NCBI GenBank assembly: GCA_934464775.1
Contig: CAKSKG010000010.1
Coordinates: 21,708 to 85,707, forward strand
DNA length: 64,000 nt
Source of the DNA: an uncultured Oscillospiraceae bacterium
GTDB taxonomy: Bacteria > Bacillota > Clostridia > Oscillospirales > Ruminococcaceae
Direction: 5' to 3'
Shown: positions 48,803-57,938 of the stretch, piece after piece
How positions within the stretch are numbered: the first letter of the stretch is position 1
Layout: every line of letters starts with the position of its first letter
Translations under genes and position numbers: made by a program
The notes under the pieces: generated by a model
Seen by the model: the letters and a program-made list of their open reading frames with translations, nothing else
The model's database searches: none
Told to the model about the DNA's origin: nothing

Positions 48803-49699
48803 ATGAAAACGAAAAAAGAGCCTTTAAACTTAAAGTATGATAACAACGATCTATACAATGAGGAATATTTTAAGAGCCACACCTCGGGGCTGGAGGATAA
48901 ATTTTTCATAGCCGCAGGGGCGGAGAAAAATCTTCCCCGCTGGAAAAGGCTTGATAAGAAAAAGCACGCTTTCAACTTCGATTATGAAGCTTTTATAAAG
49001 GGTCCGAATGCGTATTTCCGCAGGGGAATGAATACTGTCGGGAACATCTCCATGCTGCTGCATATCATTGTGTTTCTGATATTTTCGTTCAGGTTTGCGG
49101 CTCTTGATTTCGGCACCGATGCAGTCAGGGAATATCTTGCGGCGGAAAAGCCGCCCTATTCATATTCCGAAGCCGCCGACAGAGAATATCAGTATCTGTC
49201 GCCCTACATGGAATATCTGGGGATAATATATCGGTACGAAAACGAGGGCTTAGAGCTTACTCCCGAGCTTCAGGAAATATACGATGAGTACAACGAAAAA
49301 ATAAACAGCGACGAATACAAAACTCTCTGCGGGGACGCAGATCGGGCGCTGGAATATGAAGCTCTGCAAAACAATGCGGAAATGAGCGTAAAGCCCGTTT
49401 TCAGGATATCCGCAGTTATTGAGCTGCTGCGTGCCGTTGTTATTGTCAGAACGGTATTTTCGCTTTTTACCGACAGGATATATCTGCGGAAAACACGGAA
49501 CCGTATCCTTGAAGCGATAGCCTATTCCGACGGCGACGATTCCCGCGCCGAGAAAAAGCTTGCGGACGCTGATTCACAGCGTGCCGCCCAGAGCAGCTTT
49601 TCAACGAAAACCGCCGTTAAGATCGCAGCGCTGATATGCTTTTTCCTGCTTATTGCGGTGATAAAGCTGGCGGTTGAATATAAAATAGTGTTTCCATAA
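48803..49699 (+). CDS. membrane protein of unknown function
   Basis: A 298-residue protein I do not recognise. The N-terminal 75 residues are charged and cytosolic, then a helix (NISMLLHIIVFLIFSFRFAA), an extracellular-looking acidic part of about 100 residues rich in Tyr and Glu, a second helix (VIELLRAVVIVRTVFSLF) and a third near the end (IAALICFFLLIAVIKLA). GGAG precedes ATG. glmU follows after 31 bases, so it probably belongs to the same transcript; a wall-related role is only a guess from that. Confidence 0.65.
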   Translation: MKTKKEPLNLKYDNNDLYNEEYFKSHTSGLEDKFFIAAGAEKNLPRWKRLDKKKHAFNFDYEAFIKGPNAYFRRGMNTVGNISMLLHIIVFLIFSFRFAALDFGTDAVREYLAAEKPPYSYSEAADREYQYLSPYMEYLGIIYRYENEGLELTPELQEIYDEYNEKINSDEYKTLCGDADRALEYEALQNNAEMSVKPVFRISAVIELLRAVVIVRTVFSLFTDRIYLRKTRNRILEAIAYSDGDDSRAEKKLADADSQRAAQSSFSTKTAVKIAALICFFLLIAVIKLAVEYKIVFP

Positions 49700-49730
49700 A
49701 CATTCAGTTATACAAAGGAGATAATATACA

Positions 49731-51134
49731 ATGAGTAAAAATTGTGCTGTAATACTTGCGGGAGGACAGGGAAAGAGAATGAAGTCCGACCTGCCGAAGC
49801 CTATGTTTGAAGTGCTGGGCGAGCCTATGCTGGAATGGGTGATAAAGGCGTGCGAAGGCGCTGACATGACCGATCTCTGCGTGGTAAAGGGCTTTAACGG
49901 CGATGTTATCGAAAATTATCTTAACGGAAGATACACAACCGTCCTCCAGCCCGAAAGAAAGGGCACAGGCCATGCCGTTATGATGACAAGGGACTGGCTC
50001 AAAGAGCGCATCGGCGGAAATGTGCTTATCCTCAACGGAGACGCACCCTTTATTGATTCCGAAACTATCCGTGAGAGCTTTAAGCTGCACGAGAAGAACG
50101 GCTCTGCGGTAACTGTAATTACCGCAGAGGTCGATGAGCCTTTCGGCTACGGCCGCATTCTCAGAGGGGAAAACGGCATAACGGGCATCGTTGAGGAAAA
50201 GGACGCTTCCGTGGAGCAGAAAAAAATAAAGGAAATAAACTCGGGAGCTTACTGGTTCAACATCGAAAAGCTGCTGTATGCCCTTGATGAGATAAAGCCC
50301 TGCAACGCACAGGGAGAATACTATCTTACCGACAGTATTTTCATTCTTATAAGCGCAGGTTTTCGTGCAGATGCATATATTTCTTCAAATCCTGACACAG
50401 TTTTAGGTGCAAATGACAGAAAAGGTCTTTTAAGGTTGAATAATGCCGCAAGATTTGCTATAATAAATAAGCTGCTTGATGACGGCGTTGAATTTGTATG
50501 CACCGACGGAGTATCCGTCAGCAGAAGCGCTTCGGTCGGCAGAGGAACACGTATCCTCCAGGGTACTATTATCAAAGGAGATACGCAGATCGGCGAAAAC
50601 TGCGTTATCGGACCCAACTGCATCATCGAAAACTGCAAGATCGGATCGGGAGTCGAACTCAATTCCGTTCAGGCTTATGACAGCGTTGTAAAGGATAACG
50701 TCAAGATCGGTCCCTTTGTTCAGCTCAGACCCGGAACGGTCATTGACGAGGGCGTTAAGATCGGCGATTTCGTTGAGATAAAGAATTCCACTATCGGAAA
50801 GAATACGGCAGTTGCTCATCTTACATACATCGGTGATTCCGATGTGGGCAGCGGCGTAAACTTCGGCTGCGGAGTAGTTACCGTCAACTATGACGGCGAG
50901 AAGAAATTCCGCACAACTATCGGAGACAATGCATTTATCGGCTGCAACACAAATCTGGTTGCTCCCGTCAAGGTGGGAAATGCGGCTTACACAGGCGCAG
51001 GAAGCACCATAACAAAGGACGTTCCCGACGGTGCTCTTGCCGTTGAAAGGAACGAAACAAGGGTCATCGGCGGTTTCGGCACAAAGCGTCTGAAAGCCCG
51101 TATCGCTAAAAATTCCGAAAAGCTCGGAAAATAA
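49731..51134 (+). CDS. glmU: bifunctional GlmU: GlcN-1-P acetyltransferase / GlcNAc-1-P uridyltransferase
   Basis: A 467-residue enzyme making UDP-GlcNAc for peptidoglycan. The N-terminal pyrophosphorylase domain has the LAGGQGKRMKSDLPKPM loop and ILNGDAPFI; the C-terminal left-handed beta helix (from about residue 250) shows hexapeptide repeats (IGENCVIGPNCIIENCKIGS), the catalytic VAHLTYIGDSDVG and VTVNYDGEKKF. GGAG precedes ATG. First of a glmU-prs-pth-mfd series of housekeeping genes common in Firmicutes. Confidence 0.96.
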   Translation: MSKNCAVILAGGQGKRMKSDLPKPMFEVLGEPMLEWVIKACEGADMTDLCVVKGFNGDVIENYLNGRYTTVLQPERKGTGHAVMMTRDWLKERIGGNVLILNGDAPFIDSETIRESFKLHEKNGSAVTVITAEVDEPFGYGRILRGENGITGIVEEKDASVEQKKIKEINSGAYWFNIEKLLYALDEIKPCNAQGEYYLTDSIFILISAGFRADAYISSNPDTVLGANDRKGLLRLNNAARFAIINKLLDDGVEFVCTDGVSVSRSASVGRGTRILQGTIIKGDTQIGENCVIGPNCIIENCKIGSGVELNSVQAYDSVVKDNVKIGPFVQLRPGTVIDEGVKIGDFVEIKNSTIGKNTAVAHLTYIGDSDVGSGVNFGCGVVTVNYDGEKKFRTTIGDNAFIGCNTNLVAPVKVGNAAYTGAGSTITKDVPDGALAVERNETRVIGGFGTKRLKARIAKNSEKLGK

Positions 51135-51193
51135 GTTAAGGGAATAACTTCGGTTAATTTTCATAAACTAAAATTTATAAGGAGATCTGAAAA

Positions 51194-52156
51194 ATGAACG
51201 TACACGGCAAGGATATTAAAATCTTCTGCGGAAATTCAAACAAGGAAGTAGCTTCCTCAATCGCTGAGGCTCTGGGACTTCCTCTCGGAAAGTCCGAGGT
51301 CGTAAGATTTTCCGACGGCGAGATCAGCGTTTCTATCATGGAAAGTGTAAGAGGCTCTGATGTATTTGTTGTTCAGTCAACAAGCACACCCGTCAATGAC
51401 AATCTCATGGAGCTGCTCATCATGATCGACGCTTTCAAGCGTGCGTCCGCAGGACGTATCACAGCAGTTATCCCCTACATGGGATATGCAAGACAGGACA
51501 GAAAGGCAAAGTCAAGAGACCCGATCTCCGCAAAGCTCTGCGCTGACATCATCACAGCAGCAGGCGCTGACCGTGTTCTTACAATGGATCTCCACTGCCC
51601 CCAGATCCAGGGCTTCTTCAATATCCCCGTGGATCATCTGCTCGGTGTGCCGATACTTGCTCCTTACTTTATCGAGAAGTTCAAGGACATCAAGGACGAG
51701 TGCATGATCGTATCTCCCGACTTAGGCTCCGTTACACGTGCAAGAAACTTCGCTCAAAAGTTCGGCGCTCCCTTTGCTATCGTTGACAAGAGACGTCAGA
51801 AGGCTAACGTATGCGAAGTTATGAACATCATCGGCGACGTAAGAGACAAGAAGGTCATCCTCGTTGACGATATGATCGATACAGCAGGTACACTCTGCAA
51901 TGCCGCAAAGGCTATCATCGAGATCGGCGGCGCAACAGAGGTTTATGCCTGCGCAACACACGGCGTTCTTTCAGGTCCCGCTATCGAGAGGATCCAGAAC
52001 AGCGTTATCAAGGAGCTGGTTATCCTCGATACTATCGCTCTTCCCGAAGAAAAGAAGATCGACAAGATCAAGGTTCTCCCCGTTGCTCCCGTATTCGCTC
52101 AGGCTATCAACAGAATTTATGCCGACGAGCCTATCTCCCCTCTCTTCAACAAGTAA
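51194..52156 (+). CDS. prs: ribose-phosphate pyrophosphokinase
   Basis: A 320-residue enzyme making PRPP from ribose 5-phosphate and ATP. It has the FSDGEISVSI segment, RQDRKAKSRDPISAKL catalytic loop, DLHCPQIQGFFNIPVDHL signature and the PRPP-binding loop VILVDDMIDTAGTL. Start ATG follows AAGGAG. The usual glmU-prs-pth order is kept. Confidence 0.96.
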   Translation: MNVHGKDIKIFCGNSNKEVASSIAEALGLPLGKSEVVRFSDGEISVSIMESVRGSDVFVVQSTSTPVNDNLMELLIMIDAFKRASAGRITAVIPYMGYARQDRKAKSRDPISAKLCADIITAAGADRVLTMDLHCPQIQGFFNIPVDHLLGVPILAPYFIEKFKDIKDECMIVSPDLGSVTRARNFAQKFGAPFAIVDKRRQKANVCEVMNIIGDVRDKKVILVDDMIDTAGTLCNAAKAIIEIGGATEVYACATHGVLSGPAIERIQNSVIKELVILDTIALPEEKKIDKIKVLPVAPVFAQAINRIYADEPISPLFNK

Positions 52157-52249
52157 TTGATTGAACGGAATATCGAACGGAATATTGTACGACCCTGTGC
52201 CGCTTACTGCGGTACGGGGTCATACTGCGTTAAGGAGAAATTTTGTTTT

Positions 52250-52882
52250 ATGAGTATTTTTGACATTTTCGACAAGATAAAATCGGAAAACGGCAGCTCC
52301 GCACTTACGGGTCCCGTTGAATATATCATAGTCGGACTGGGAAACCCGGGGCTTCAGTATGAGCATACCCGTCACAATGCAGGCTTTATGACAATGGACG
52401 CCCTTGCGGACAAGCAGAGCTTTTCCGTGAAAAAGGTACGCTTCAAGGCACTTACGGGCGAAACTCTGATAGCGGGAAAGCGCTGTCTTGTAATGAAGCC
52501 CACGACCTATATGAACAACAGCGGCGAGGCTGTTGTGGAGGCAATGAATTTCTATAAGCTGCCCATAGAAAATGTTATCGTCTGCTACGATGATATCAGC
52601 CTTGACCCCGGAAAGCTCCGCATCAGGAGAAAAGGCTCCCACGGCGGACACAACGGCATCAAGTCCATAATCGAGCTGACAGGCTCCGATAATTTCCCGA
52701 GAATAAAGCTGGGCGTAGGCAAAAAGCCTGCCAAGGACTATGACCTTGCAAACTGGGTGCTTTCCAACTTTTCTCCCGATGAATGGGAGCAGATGCAGGC
52801 GGCTGCAAAGAATGCCTGCGAAGCACTTGAGCTTATGGTCGGCGGAAACACCGACAAGGCTATGAACAAGTTCAATTCATAA
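52250..52882 (+). CDS. pth: peptidyl-tRNA hydrolase
   Basis: A 210-residue enzyme that frees tRNA from stalled peptidyl-tRNA. Catalytic residues: Asn32 in VGLGNPG, His42 in TRHNAGF, and Asp in VCYDDISLDPG; GGHNGIKSI follows. Compared with E. coli it carries about 22 extra N-terminal residues (FDIFDKIKSENGSSALTGPV). ATG at 52250 follows AAGGAG by 12 bases. A wobble-containing 12-bp hairpin (about 52189-52221) lies in the gap after prs. Confidence 0.94.
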   Translation: MSIFDIFDKIKSENGSSALTGPVEYIIVGLGNPGLQYEHTRHNAGFMTMDALADKQSFSVKKVRFKALTGETLIAGKRCLVMKPTTYMNNSGEAVVEAMNFYKLPIENVIVCYDDISLDPGKLRIRRKGSHGGHNGIKSIIELTGSDNFPRIKLGVGKKPAKDYDLANWVLSNFSPDEWEQMQAAAKNACEALELMVGGNTDKAMNKFNS

Positions 52883-52896
52883 CATCATTTTATAAA

Positions 52897-53068
52897 GGTC
52901 ACATCTAAAAACCAGCGGCTAAAGCCTTAGCACCTCATCTGCTTGCATATTTTCCGTCATCTTGCACATAAATTTCTTGACATACGACAGTATGCCTGCG
53001 AAATTTCTATACAATCTGACGAAAAATCTAACTGCGCATCTGAGGCACTATGGTTTTTAGATGCGACC
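52897..53068. repeat. 172-bp palindromic repeat before mfd
   Basis: The ends GGTCACATCTAAAAACCA (52897-52914) and its near complement (53051-53068) differ at one position, and the interior arms (CCTCATCTG..., AAATTTCTTGACATA against AAATTTCGCAGGCATA) are also imperfect reverse complements around a centre near 52986. It carries no reading frame and looks like a small non-autonomous element of the MITE or REP kind. It ends 24 bases before the mfd start. Confidence 0.8.
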
Positions 53069-53091
53069 TAAACCGAAAGGAGGTCATCAAC

Positions 53092-56000
53092 ATGGATCTT
53101 TTCAGACAGGCGGCGGAAAAAATATCCGCATACAGGGACTTGAAGGAAGCTTTGAAAAACGGGCTTACCCCCGTTTCAATGACGGGACTTTCCTCCATTC
53201 ACAAGGCGCAGTTCATCATGGGGCTGTATGATGAGGAAAACCGCATTCCCGTGCTGGTCATAAGCGAGGACGAAGCCTCCGCAAGACGCTTTGCCGACGA
53301 TATCAACACTATGTGCGGCAGCGAGGAAGCATTCGTATATCCCGCAAAGGATTTCACCTTCGGGGACGTGGACTCGGTATCGAGGGAATACGAGCATATC
53401 CGACTGGGTGTGCTGGCAAGGATAATGAATCACGAGTGCAGATATGTCTGTGCATCGGCGGAAGCGCTGATGCAGTGTACTATCCCTCCCGAAAAGCTGT
53501 CGGAAAATACGCAGCTGATCGAACAGGGCGGAACTCTTGATCTTGTAAAGCTTTCCGAAAAGCTTATCGCCGCAGGCTATACACGCTGCGAGACGGTAGA
53601 GGGACAGTCCCAGTTTTCCATACGCGGAAGCATTGCCGATATTTTCCCCGTGCAGTCAAAATATCCCGTCCGACTGGAAATGTGGGACGATGAGATAGAC
53701 AGCATCTCCTACTTCGATCCCGAGACTCAGCGCCGCACGGAGGCTGTGGATATCATGGAGATACCTCCCGCTTCGGAGGTGCTGTTTGAAAGCACCGAAG
53801 CATTTATCGAAAAAATAAAAAAGCTTTCCTCTTCGGTAAGGGGAAAGCGCACCGATATCGTCCGTGAAAAGCTTGCCCGTGACATTGAAAAGCTGGAGGG
53901 CGGAATGTCTGTGGGCAGCATCGACAAATACATTGCCATTGCCTATAACAGACGCTGCTCACTTTTCGATTATCTTGGCGGAACTGTGGTTTTCAGCGAG
54001 TATCACAACTGTCTGGATAAATCCAGAGGCGTTTTCGCACAGTATGCGGAGGATATAAAGATACTTCTCGAAGAGGGCGACCTGTGCCGCGGACTGGACG
54101 GCTATATGACCGAATTTCACGAAGCGGCGGCTATCGCCGAAAAGCAGCCCTGCGTTTTCATGGATACATTCCTGCGCAGCAGCGGAGATATCCGCTTTAA
54201 GAAGCTCATCTCCGCCGACGCATATCAGTCCGCTCCGTGGGGAGGGGAAATGCGCCAGCTGGACGAGGATCTTAAATCGCTGGTTGACAGAAAATATTCC
54301 GTCATCGTTATGGCAGGCTCGGAAAAAACACTGCCTATCATTGCGGAGGATCTCCGTGAATACGGCATAAACTGTTCTATCGCCGACAAGGATTCAAAGC
54401 TCACAGACGGTCTTGTTCTGCTTATGACTGGCAGCGTTTCGTCGGGCTATGACTATCCCTCGGAAAGAACGGCGCTTATAACCCAGTCCAAGGCAATGAC
54501 CGCAAAGCGCAGGCTTGCAAAAAAGAAAAAGGGCGAGGAGATCCGCTCCCTGTCGGATATTTCCGAGGGGGATCCCGTTGTACATGCTCTTTACGGCATC
54601 GGCCGCTTTCAGGGCATTACAAAGATCGAAACGGACGGCATAAAAAAGGATTATATCACAATAAAATACGCAGGCACGGACGTGCTGTACGTTCCCGTTA
54701 CCCAGCTTGACCTTGTATCAAGATACATCGGTCCCCGTGACGATACGGGAATAAAGCTGAACAAGCTTTCCTCAACCGAATGGCAAAAGACCCGTGCAAA
54801 GGTCAAGAAAGCCGTTCATGACATGGCGGACGAGCTTACGGCTCTTTATGCAAAGAGAAGCCAGACCCCGGGCCATGCATTCCCCGAGGACGACGATATG
54901 CAGGCGGACTTTGAGGGACGTTTCCCCTATACCGAAACGGACGATCAGCTCCGCTGCACCGACGAGATAAAGGCGGACATGACAAAGCCTGTGCCTATGG
55001 ACAGACTGCTCTGCGGAGATGTTGGCTTCGGAAAAACGGAGGTAGCATTCCGTGCGGCATTCAAATGCATGGAGGAGGGCAAGCAGGTAGCACTGCTTGT
55101 TCCAACAACAGTTCTTGCATGGCAGCACTTCCAGTCGGCGCTGAAACGCTTTGAGCATTTTCCTTTCAAGGTGGAGCTGCTGTCACGTTTCCGCACGAAA
55201 AAGCAGCAGGAGGCTATTCTAAAAGATCTGGAGCTTGGAAAGATAGATCTTATCATCGGAACGCACCGTCTTGTGCAGAAAGATGTAAAATTCAACGATC
55301 TGGGACTTGCCATAATCGACGAGGAACAGCGCTTCGGAGTTGCCCACAAGGAGCGCTTCAAGGAAGCCTTTACGGGCATTGACGTGCTTACCCTTTCCGC
55401 AACGCCTATCCCCAGAACACTGAACATGGCAATGAGCGGCATACGTGATATGTCGGTCATTGAAGAGCCGCCCGTTGACAGATATCCCGTTCAGACCTAT
55501 GTTATCGAGCACAACACGGGTGTTATTCTTCAGGCGATAACAAAGGAGCTGCGCAGAGGCGGTCAGGTGTATTATATCCACAACAGGATAGAGACTATCG
55601 AGCAGTGCGCAGGCAAGCTGGGGCTTATGCTGCCCGATGCAAGAATTGCCATTGCCCACGGTCAGATCGGCGAGGATAAGCTTTCGGAAATATGGCGGCA
55701 GGTAGTGGATCATGAGGTGGACATACTTGTCTGCACGACGCTTATCGAAACGGGAGTTGATGTTCCGAACGCAAACACGCTTATCATCGAGGACGCCGAC
55801 AGGCTTGGTCTTTCCCAGCTTTATCAGCTAAGAGGACGTGTGGGACGTTCAAACAGGCGTGCATTTGCATATTTCACATTCCGTCAGGGCAAGGTGCTTA
55901 CCGAGATCGCCGCAAAGCGTCTTGACGCTATCAGGGAATTTACCCAGTTCGGCAGCGGATTCAGAGTTGCCATGCGTGACCTTGAGATAAGAGGCGCAGG

Positions 56001-56574
56001 CTCTATCCTTGGCGGACGTCAGCACGGACACATGGAAGCTGTTGGATATGATATGTATTTGCAGCTGCTTTCCGAAGCACTTGCCGAAATGAAAGGCGAG
56101 GAGCCGCCCCATACTCCCGAGGAGTGCCTTGTTGACCTCCAGATAGAAGCCCATATCCCCGACAATTACATCACGGGACTTGCAGGCAGACTGGACGCAT
56201 ACCGAAAGATAGCGGCGGTGCGCACTCCCGAGGACAGCATTGATCTTACAGACGAGCTTATCGACCGCTACGGCGATCCTCCAAAGGCGATACAGGGACT
56301 TATCACCGTTGCACTTGTGAGAAACATGGCAGGCGAGATAGGCATAACCGAGATATCCCAGCGAAGCGGAGCTATGATATTCACAGTGAAAAACGCAACG
56401 CTGGAGCAGATACAGGCGTTGGTTGCGGCGTACAAATCAAGAGTAACGGTCAACGGCTCCGCCGAGAAGCCATATATCTCCGTAAAGATGATAAAGGGCG
56501 AAAAGACCGTCGATCTGATGAAAAACGTTGTTGAGATAATGTACAATAACAGAGAAAACAAGGAAGCGCATTAA
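53092..56574 (+). CDS. mfd: transcription-repair coupling factor Mfd
   Basis: An 1160-residue translocase that removes stalled RNA polymerase and recruits UvrA. N-terminal UvrB-like domains, an RNA polymerase interaction domain (DPVVHALYGIGRFQGI), then RecG-like motor motifs: Walker A LLCGDVGFGKTEVAFRA, Walker B IIDEEQRFGV, motif III LSATPIPRTL, motif VI region LYQLRGRVGRSNRRAFAY, and the C-terminal TRCF domain. ATG at 53092 follows AAAGGAGG by 8 bases; the longer frame starts inside the palindromic repeat. Confidence 0.97.
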   Translation: MDLFRQAAEKISAYRDLKEALKNGLTPVSMTGLSSIHKAQFIMGLYDEENRIPVLVISEDEASARRFADDINTMCGSEEAFVYPAKDFTFGDVDSVSREYEHIRLGVLARIMNHECRYVCASAEALMQCTIPPEKLSENTQLIEQGGTLDLVKLSEKLIAAGYTRCETVEGQSQFSIRGSIADIFPVQSKYPVRLEMWDDEIDSISYFDPETQRRTEAVDIMEIPPASEVLFESTEAFIEKIKKLSSSVRGKRTDIVREKLARDIEKLEGGMSVGSIDKYIAIAYNRRCSLFDYLGGTVVFSEYHNCLDKSRGVFAQYAEDIKILLEEGDLCRGLDGYMTEFHEAAAIAEKQPCVFMDTFLRSSGDIRFKKLISADAYQSAPWGGEMRQLDEDLKSLVDRKYSVIVMAGSEKTLPIIAEDLREYGINCSIADKDSKLTDGLVLLMTGSVSSGYDYPSERTALITQSKAMTAKRRLAKKKKGEEIRSLSDISEGDPVVHALYGIGRFQGITKIETDGIKKDYITIKYAGTDVLYVPVTQLDLVSRYIGPRDDTGIKLNKLSSTEWQKTRAKVKKAVHDMADELTALYAKRSQTPGHAFPEDDDMQADFEGRFPYTETDDQLRCTDEIKADMTKPVPMDRLLCGDVGFGKTEVAFRAAFKCMEEGKQVALLVPTTVLAWQHFQSALKRFEHFPFKVELLSRFRTKKQQEAILKDLELGKIDLIIGTHRLVQKDVKFNDLGLAIIDEEQRFGVAHKERFKEAFTGIDVLTLSATPIPRTLNMAMSGIRDMSVIEEPPVDRYPVQTYVIEHNTGVILQAITKELRRGGQVYYIHNRIETIEQCAGKLGLMLPDARIAIAHGQIGEDKLSEIWRQVVDHEVDILVCTTLIETGVDVPNANTLIIEDADRLGLSQLYQLRGRVGRSNRRAFAYFTFRQGKVLTEIAAKRLDAIREFTQFGSGFRVAMRDLEIRGAGSILGGRQHGHMEAVGYDMYLQLLSEALAEMKGEEPPHTPEECLVDLQIEAHIPDNYITGLAGRLDAYRKIAAVRTPEDSIDLTDELIDRYGDPPKAIQGLITVALVRNMAGEIGITEISQRSGAMIFTVKNATLEQIQALVAAYKSRVTVNGSAEKPYISVKMIKGEKTVDLMKNVVEIMYNNRENKEAH

Positions 56575-56576
56575 CA

Positions 56577-57059
56577 ATGGCAACAGTAAGAAAACTCACC
56601 GAAAAGGACATTCCCGCAGCAGTAAGCATATGGAACAAGGTAGTGGAAGAGGGAAAAGCATTCCCCCAGACCGAATATCTTGACGAAAAAAGCGGAGCCG
56701 AATTCTTTGCGCAGCAGACCTACACCGCTGTCGCCGAGCTTGACGGCGAGGTAGTGGGAATGTATATTCTCCACCCGAACAACATCGGCAGATGCGGACA
56801 CATCTGCAACGCAAGCTATGCCGTAAAATACGGAATGAGAGGAAAGCACATCGGCGAATCCTTGGTAAAGGACTGTCTTGAACAGGCAAAGGCTCACGGC
56901 TTCGGGATATTGCAGTTCAATGCCGTAGTCGCAAGCAATGAGCCTGCACTGAAGCTCTACAAAAAGCTGGGCTTTGTTCAGCTTGGAACTATCCCGAAAG
57001 GATTTCTCAACAAGGACGGAGTTTACGAGGATATTATCGTTCATTATCACACGCTTTAA
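56577..57059 (+). CDS. GNAT N-acetyltransferase
   Basis: A 160-residue acetyltransferase. The acetyl-CoA loop is in GMRGKHIGESLV, preceded by HICNASYAVKY and followed by FNAVVASNEPALKLYKKLGF, the classic GNAT motif A/B. The substrate is unknown; the L-amino-acid-N-acyltransferase group is likeliest. It starts 2 bases after the mfd stop, so it is co-transcribed. Confidence 0.85.
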   Translation: MATVRKLTEKDIPAAVSIWNKVVEEGKAFPQTEYLDEKSGAEFFAQQTYTAVAELDGEVVGMYILHPNNIGRCGHICNASYAVKYGMRGKHIGESLVKDCLEQAKAHGFGILQFNAVVASNEPALKLYKKLGFVQLGTIPKGFLNKDGVYEDIIVHYHTL

Positions 57060-57092
57060 GTTTTTCCGAATAACAGCTAAGGAGGTACTGCC

Positions 57093-57416
57093 ATGCCGTT
57101 TATCAGTGTAACAACAAATGCCGAAGTCTCTGCGGACAAGGCAAAAATGATATGCTCCGCTCTGGAGCTTGCCGTATCCGCCGTTCCCGAAGAAAAAGGA
57201 AAGGCGCTCATGACCGATATCTGCGGCGATAAACCGCTGTATTTCAGAGGCACCGACGAGCCTGCGGCTATGGTAATGGTCAGCCTTGACGGCAGGATCT
57301 CCGAGAATGCAATGGGCATTCTTACAGCCAACATCACGGGCATCATGCTTGATGTGCTGGGGATATCCACCGACAGGGTGTATGTCAGCTATACGTCCCC
57401 GAAGCATCGGGACTGA
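57093..57416 (+). CDS. MIF/tautomerase-superfamily protein
   Basis: A 107-residue protein of the macrophage migration inhibitory factor family. After Met removal Pro becomes the N-terminus (MPFISVTTN), the catalytic base of tautomerases. PEEKGKALMTDICGDKPLYF corresponds to the MIF segment with the invariant Lys, EPAAMVMVSLDGRI to the central strand, and LDVLGISTDRVYVSY to the C-terminal strand that closes the trimer. Function in bacteria is unclear. GGAGG precedes ATG. Confidence 0.87.
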   Translation: MPFISVTTNAEVSADKAKMICSALELAVSAVPEEKGKALMTDICGDKPLYFRGTDEPAAMVMVSLDGRISENAMGILTANITGIMLDVLGISTDRVYVSYTSPKHRD

Positions 57417-57501
57417 TCGGCAGCTGCTTTTTTGATCGGTCACAATAAATATTGCCAAAAATGCGCATCGTTTTTCGGTGCGTATTTTTTTGCGAAAACA
57501 C

Positions 57502-57530
57502 TTGACATATAAGGTCTATCGTGATAGACT
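57502..57530 (+). promoter_or_regulatory. sigma-A promoter of the BlaI/BlaR1-type operon
   Basis: TTGACA (57502-57507), 17-base spacer, TAGACT (57525-57530). Operator 1 lies between and over the boxes. Confidence 0.75.
57513..57530 (+). promoter_or_regulatory. BlaI-type operator 1
   Basis: GGTCTATCGTGATAGACT, an inverted repeat GTCTATC/GATAGAC covering the spacer and -10 box. Confidence 0.75.
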
Positions 57531-57539
57531 TACAGTAAA

Positions 57540-57557
57540 GGTCGATATATATAGACC
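57540..57557 (+). promoter_or_regulatory. BlaI-type operator 2
   Basis: GGTCGATATATATAGACC, a near-perfect dyad with the same outer half-sites as operator 1, its centre 27 bases further downstream at the start of the transcript. Confidence 0.75.
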
Positions 57558-57580
57558 AAAAATGAAAGGCAGTGACGAAA

Positions 57581-57934
57581 ATGAAGCTCAATCAAAGCGA
57601 AATGAGTCTTATGGAAATAATCTGGGAAAATGAGCCTGTGCGTTCGGGAGAGCTGGTGAGTGCGGCGGGAGAAAAGCTGGGCTGGAAGAAATCAACGGTA
57701 TATACCGTGCTGAAGCACCTGACGGAAAAAGGTGCGGCGGCAAACGAAAACGCCGTTGTATCTTCCCTTGCGGCAAAAGAAGCAATACTTGCGGAGCAGT
57801 CCGACAGGATAGTTGACGGCAGCTTCGGCGGCTCGCTGCCAATGTTCGTCACGGCTTTCCTCAACAGCAGAAAAATATCGAAAAAAGAAGCGGAGGAGCT
57901 GAAAAAGCTCATAGATTCATACACGGAGGAATGA
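57581..57934 (+). CDS. BlaI/MecI-family transcriptional repressor
   Basis: A 117-residue winged-helix repressor. LNQSEMSLMEIIWENEPVRS starts the domain and KKSTVYTVLKHLTEKGAA is the recognition helix and wing. The C-terminal part (about 65-117) is the dimerisation and cleavage region. It should bind the two dyads upstream and control its own operon. ATG at 57581 has GAAAGG 11 bases upstream; the GTG three codons earlier is too close. It is followed after 4 bases by the M56 sensor gene. Confidence 0.88.
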   Translation: MKLNQSEMSLMEIIWENEPVRSGELVSAAGEKLGWKKSTVYTVLKHLTEKGAAANENAVVSSLAAKEAILAEQSDRIVDGSFGGSLPMFVTAFLNSRKISKKEAEELKKLIDSYTEE

Positions 57935-57938
57935 TATC

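Noticed and set aside
52189..52221. Hairpin between prs and pth as a terminator
   Set aside because: No T run follows, and the genes appear co-transcribed.
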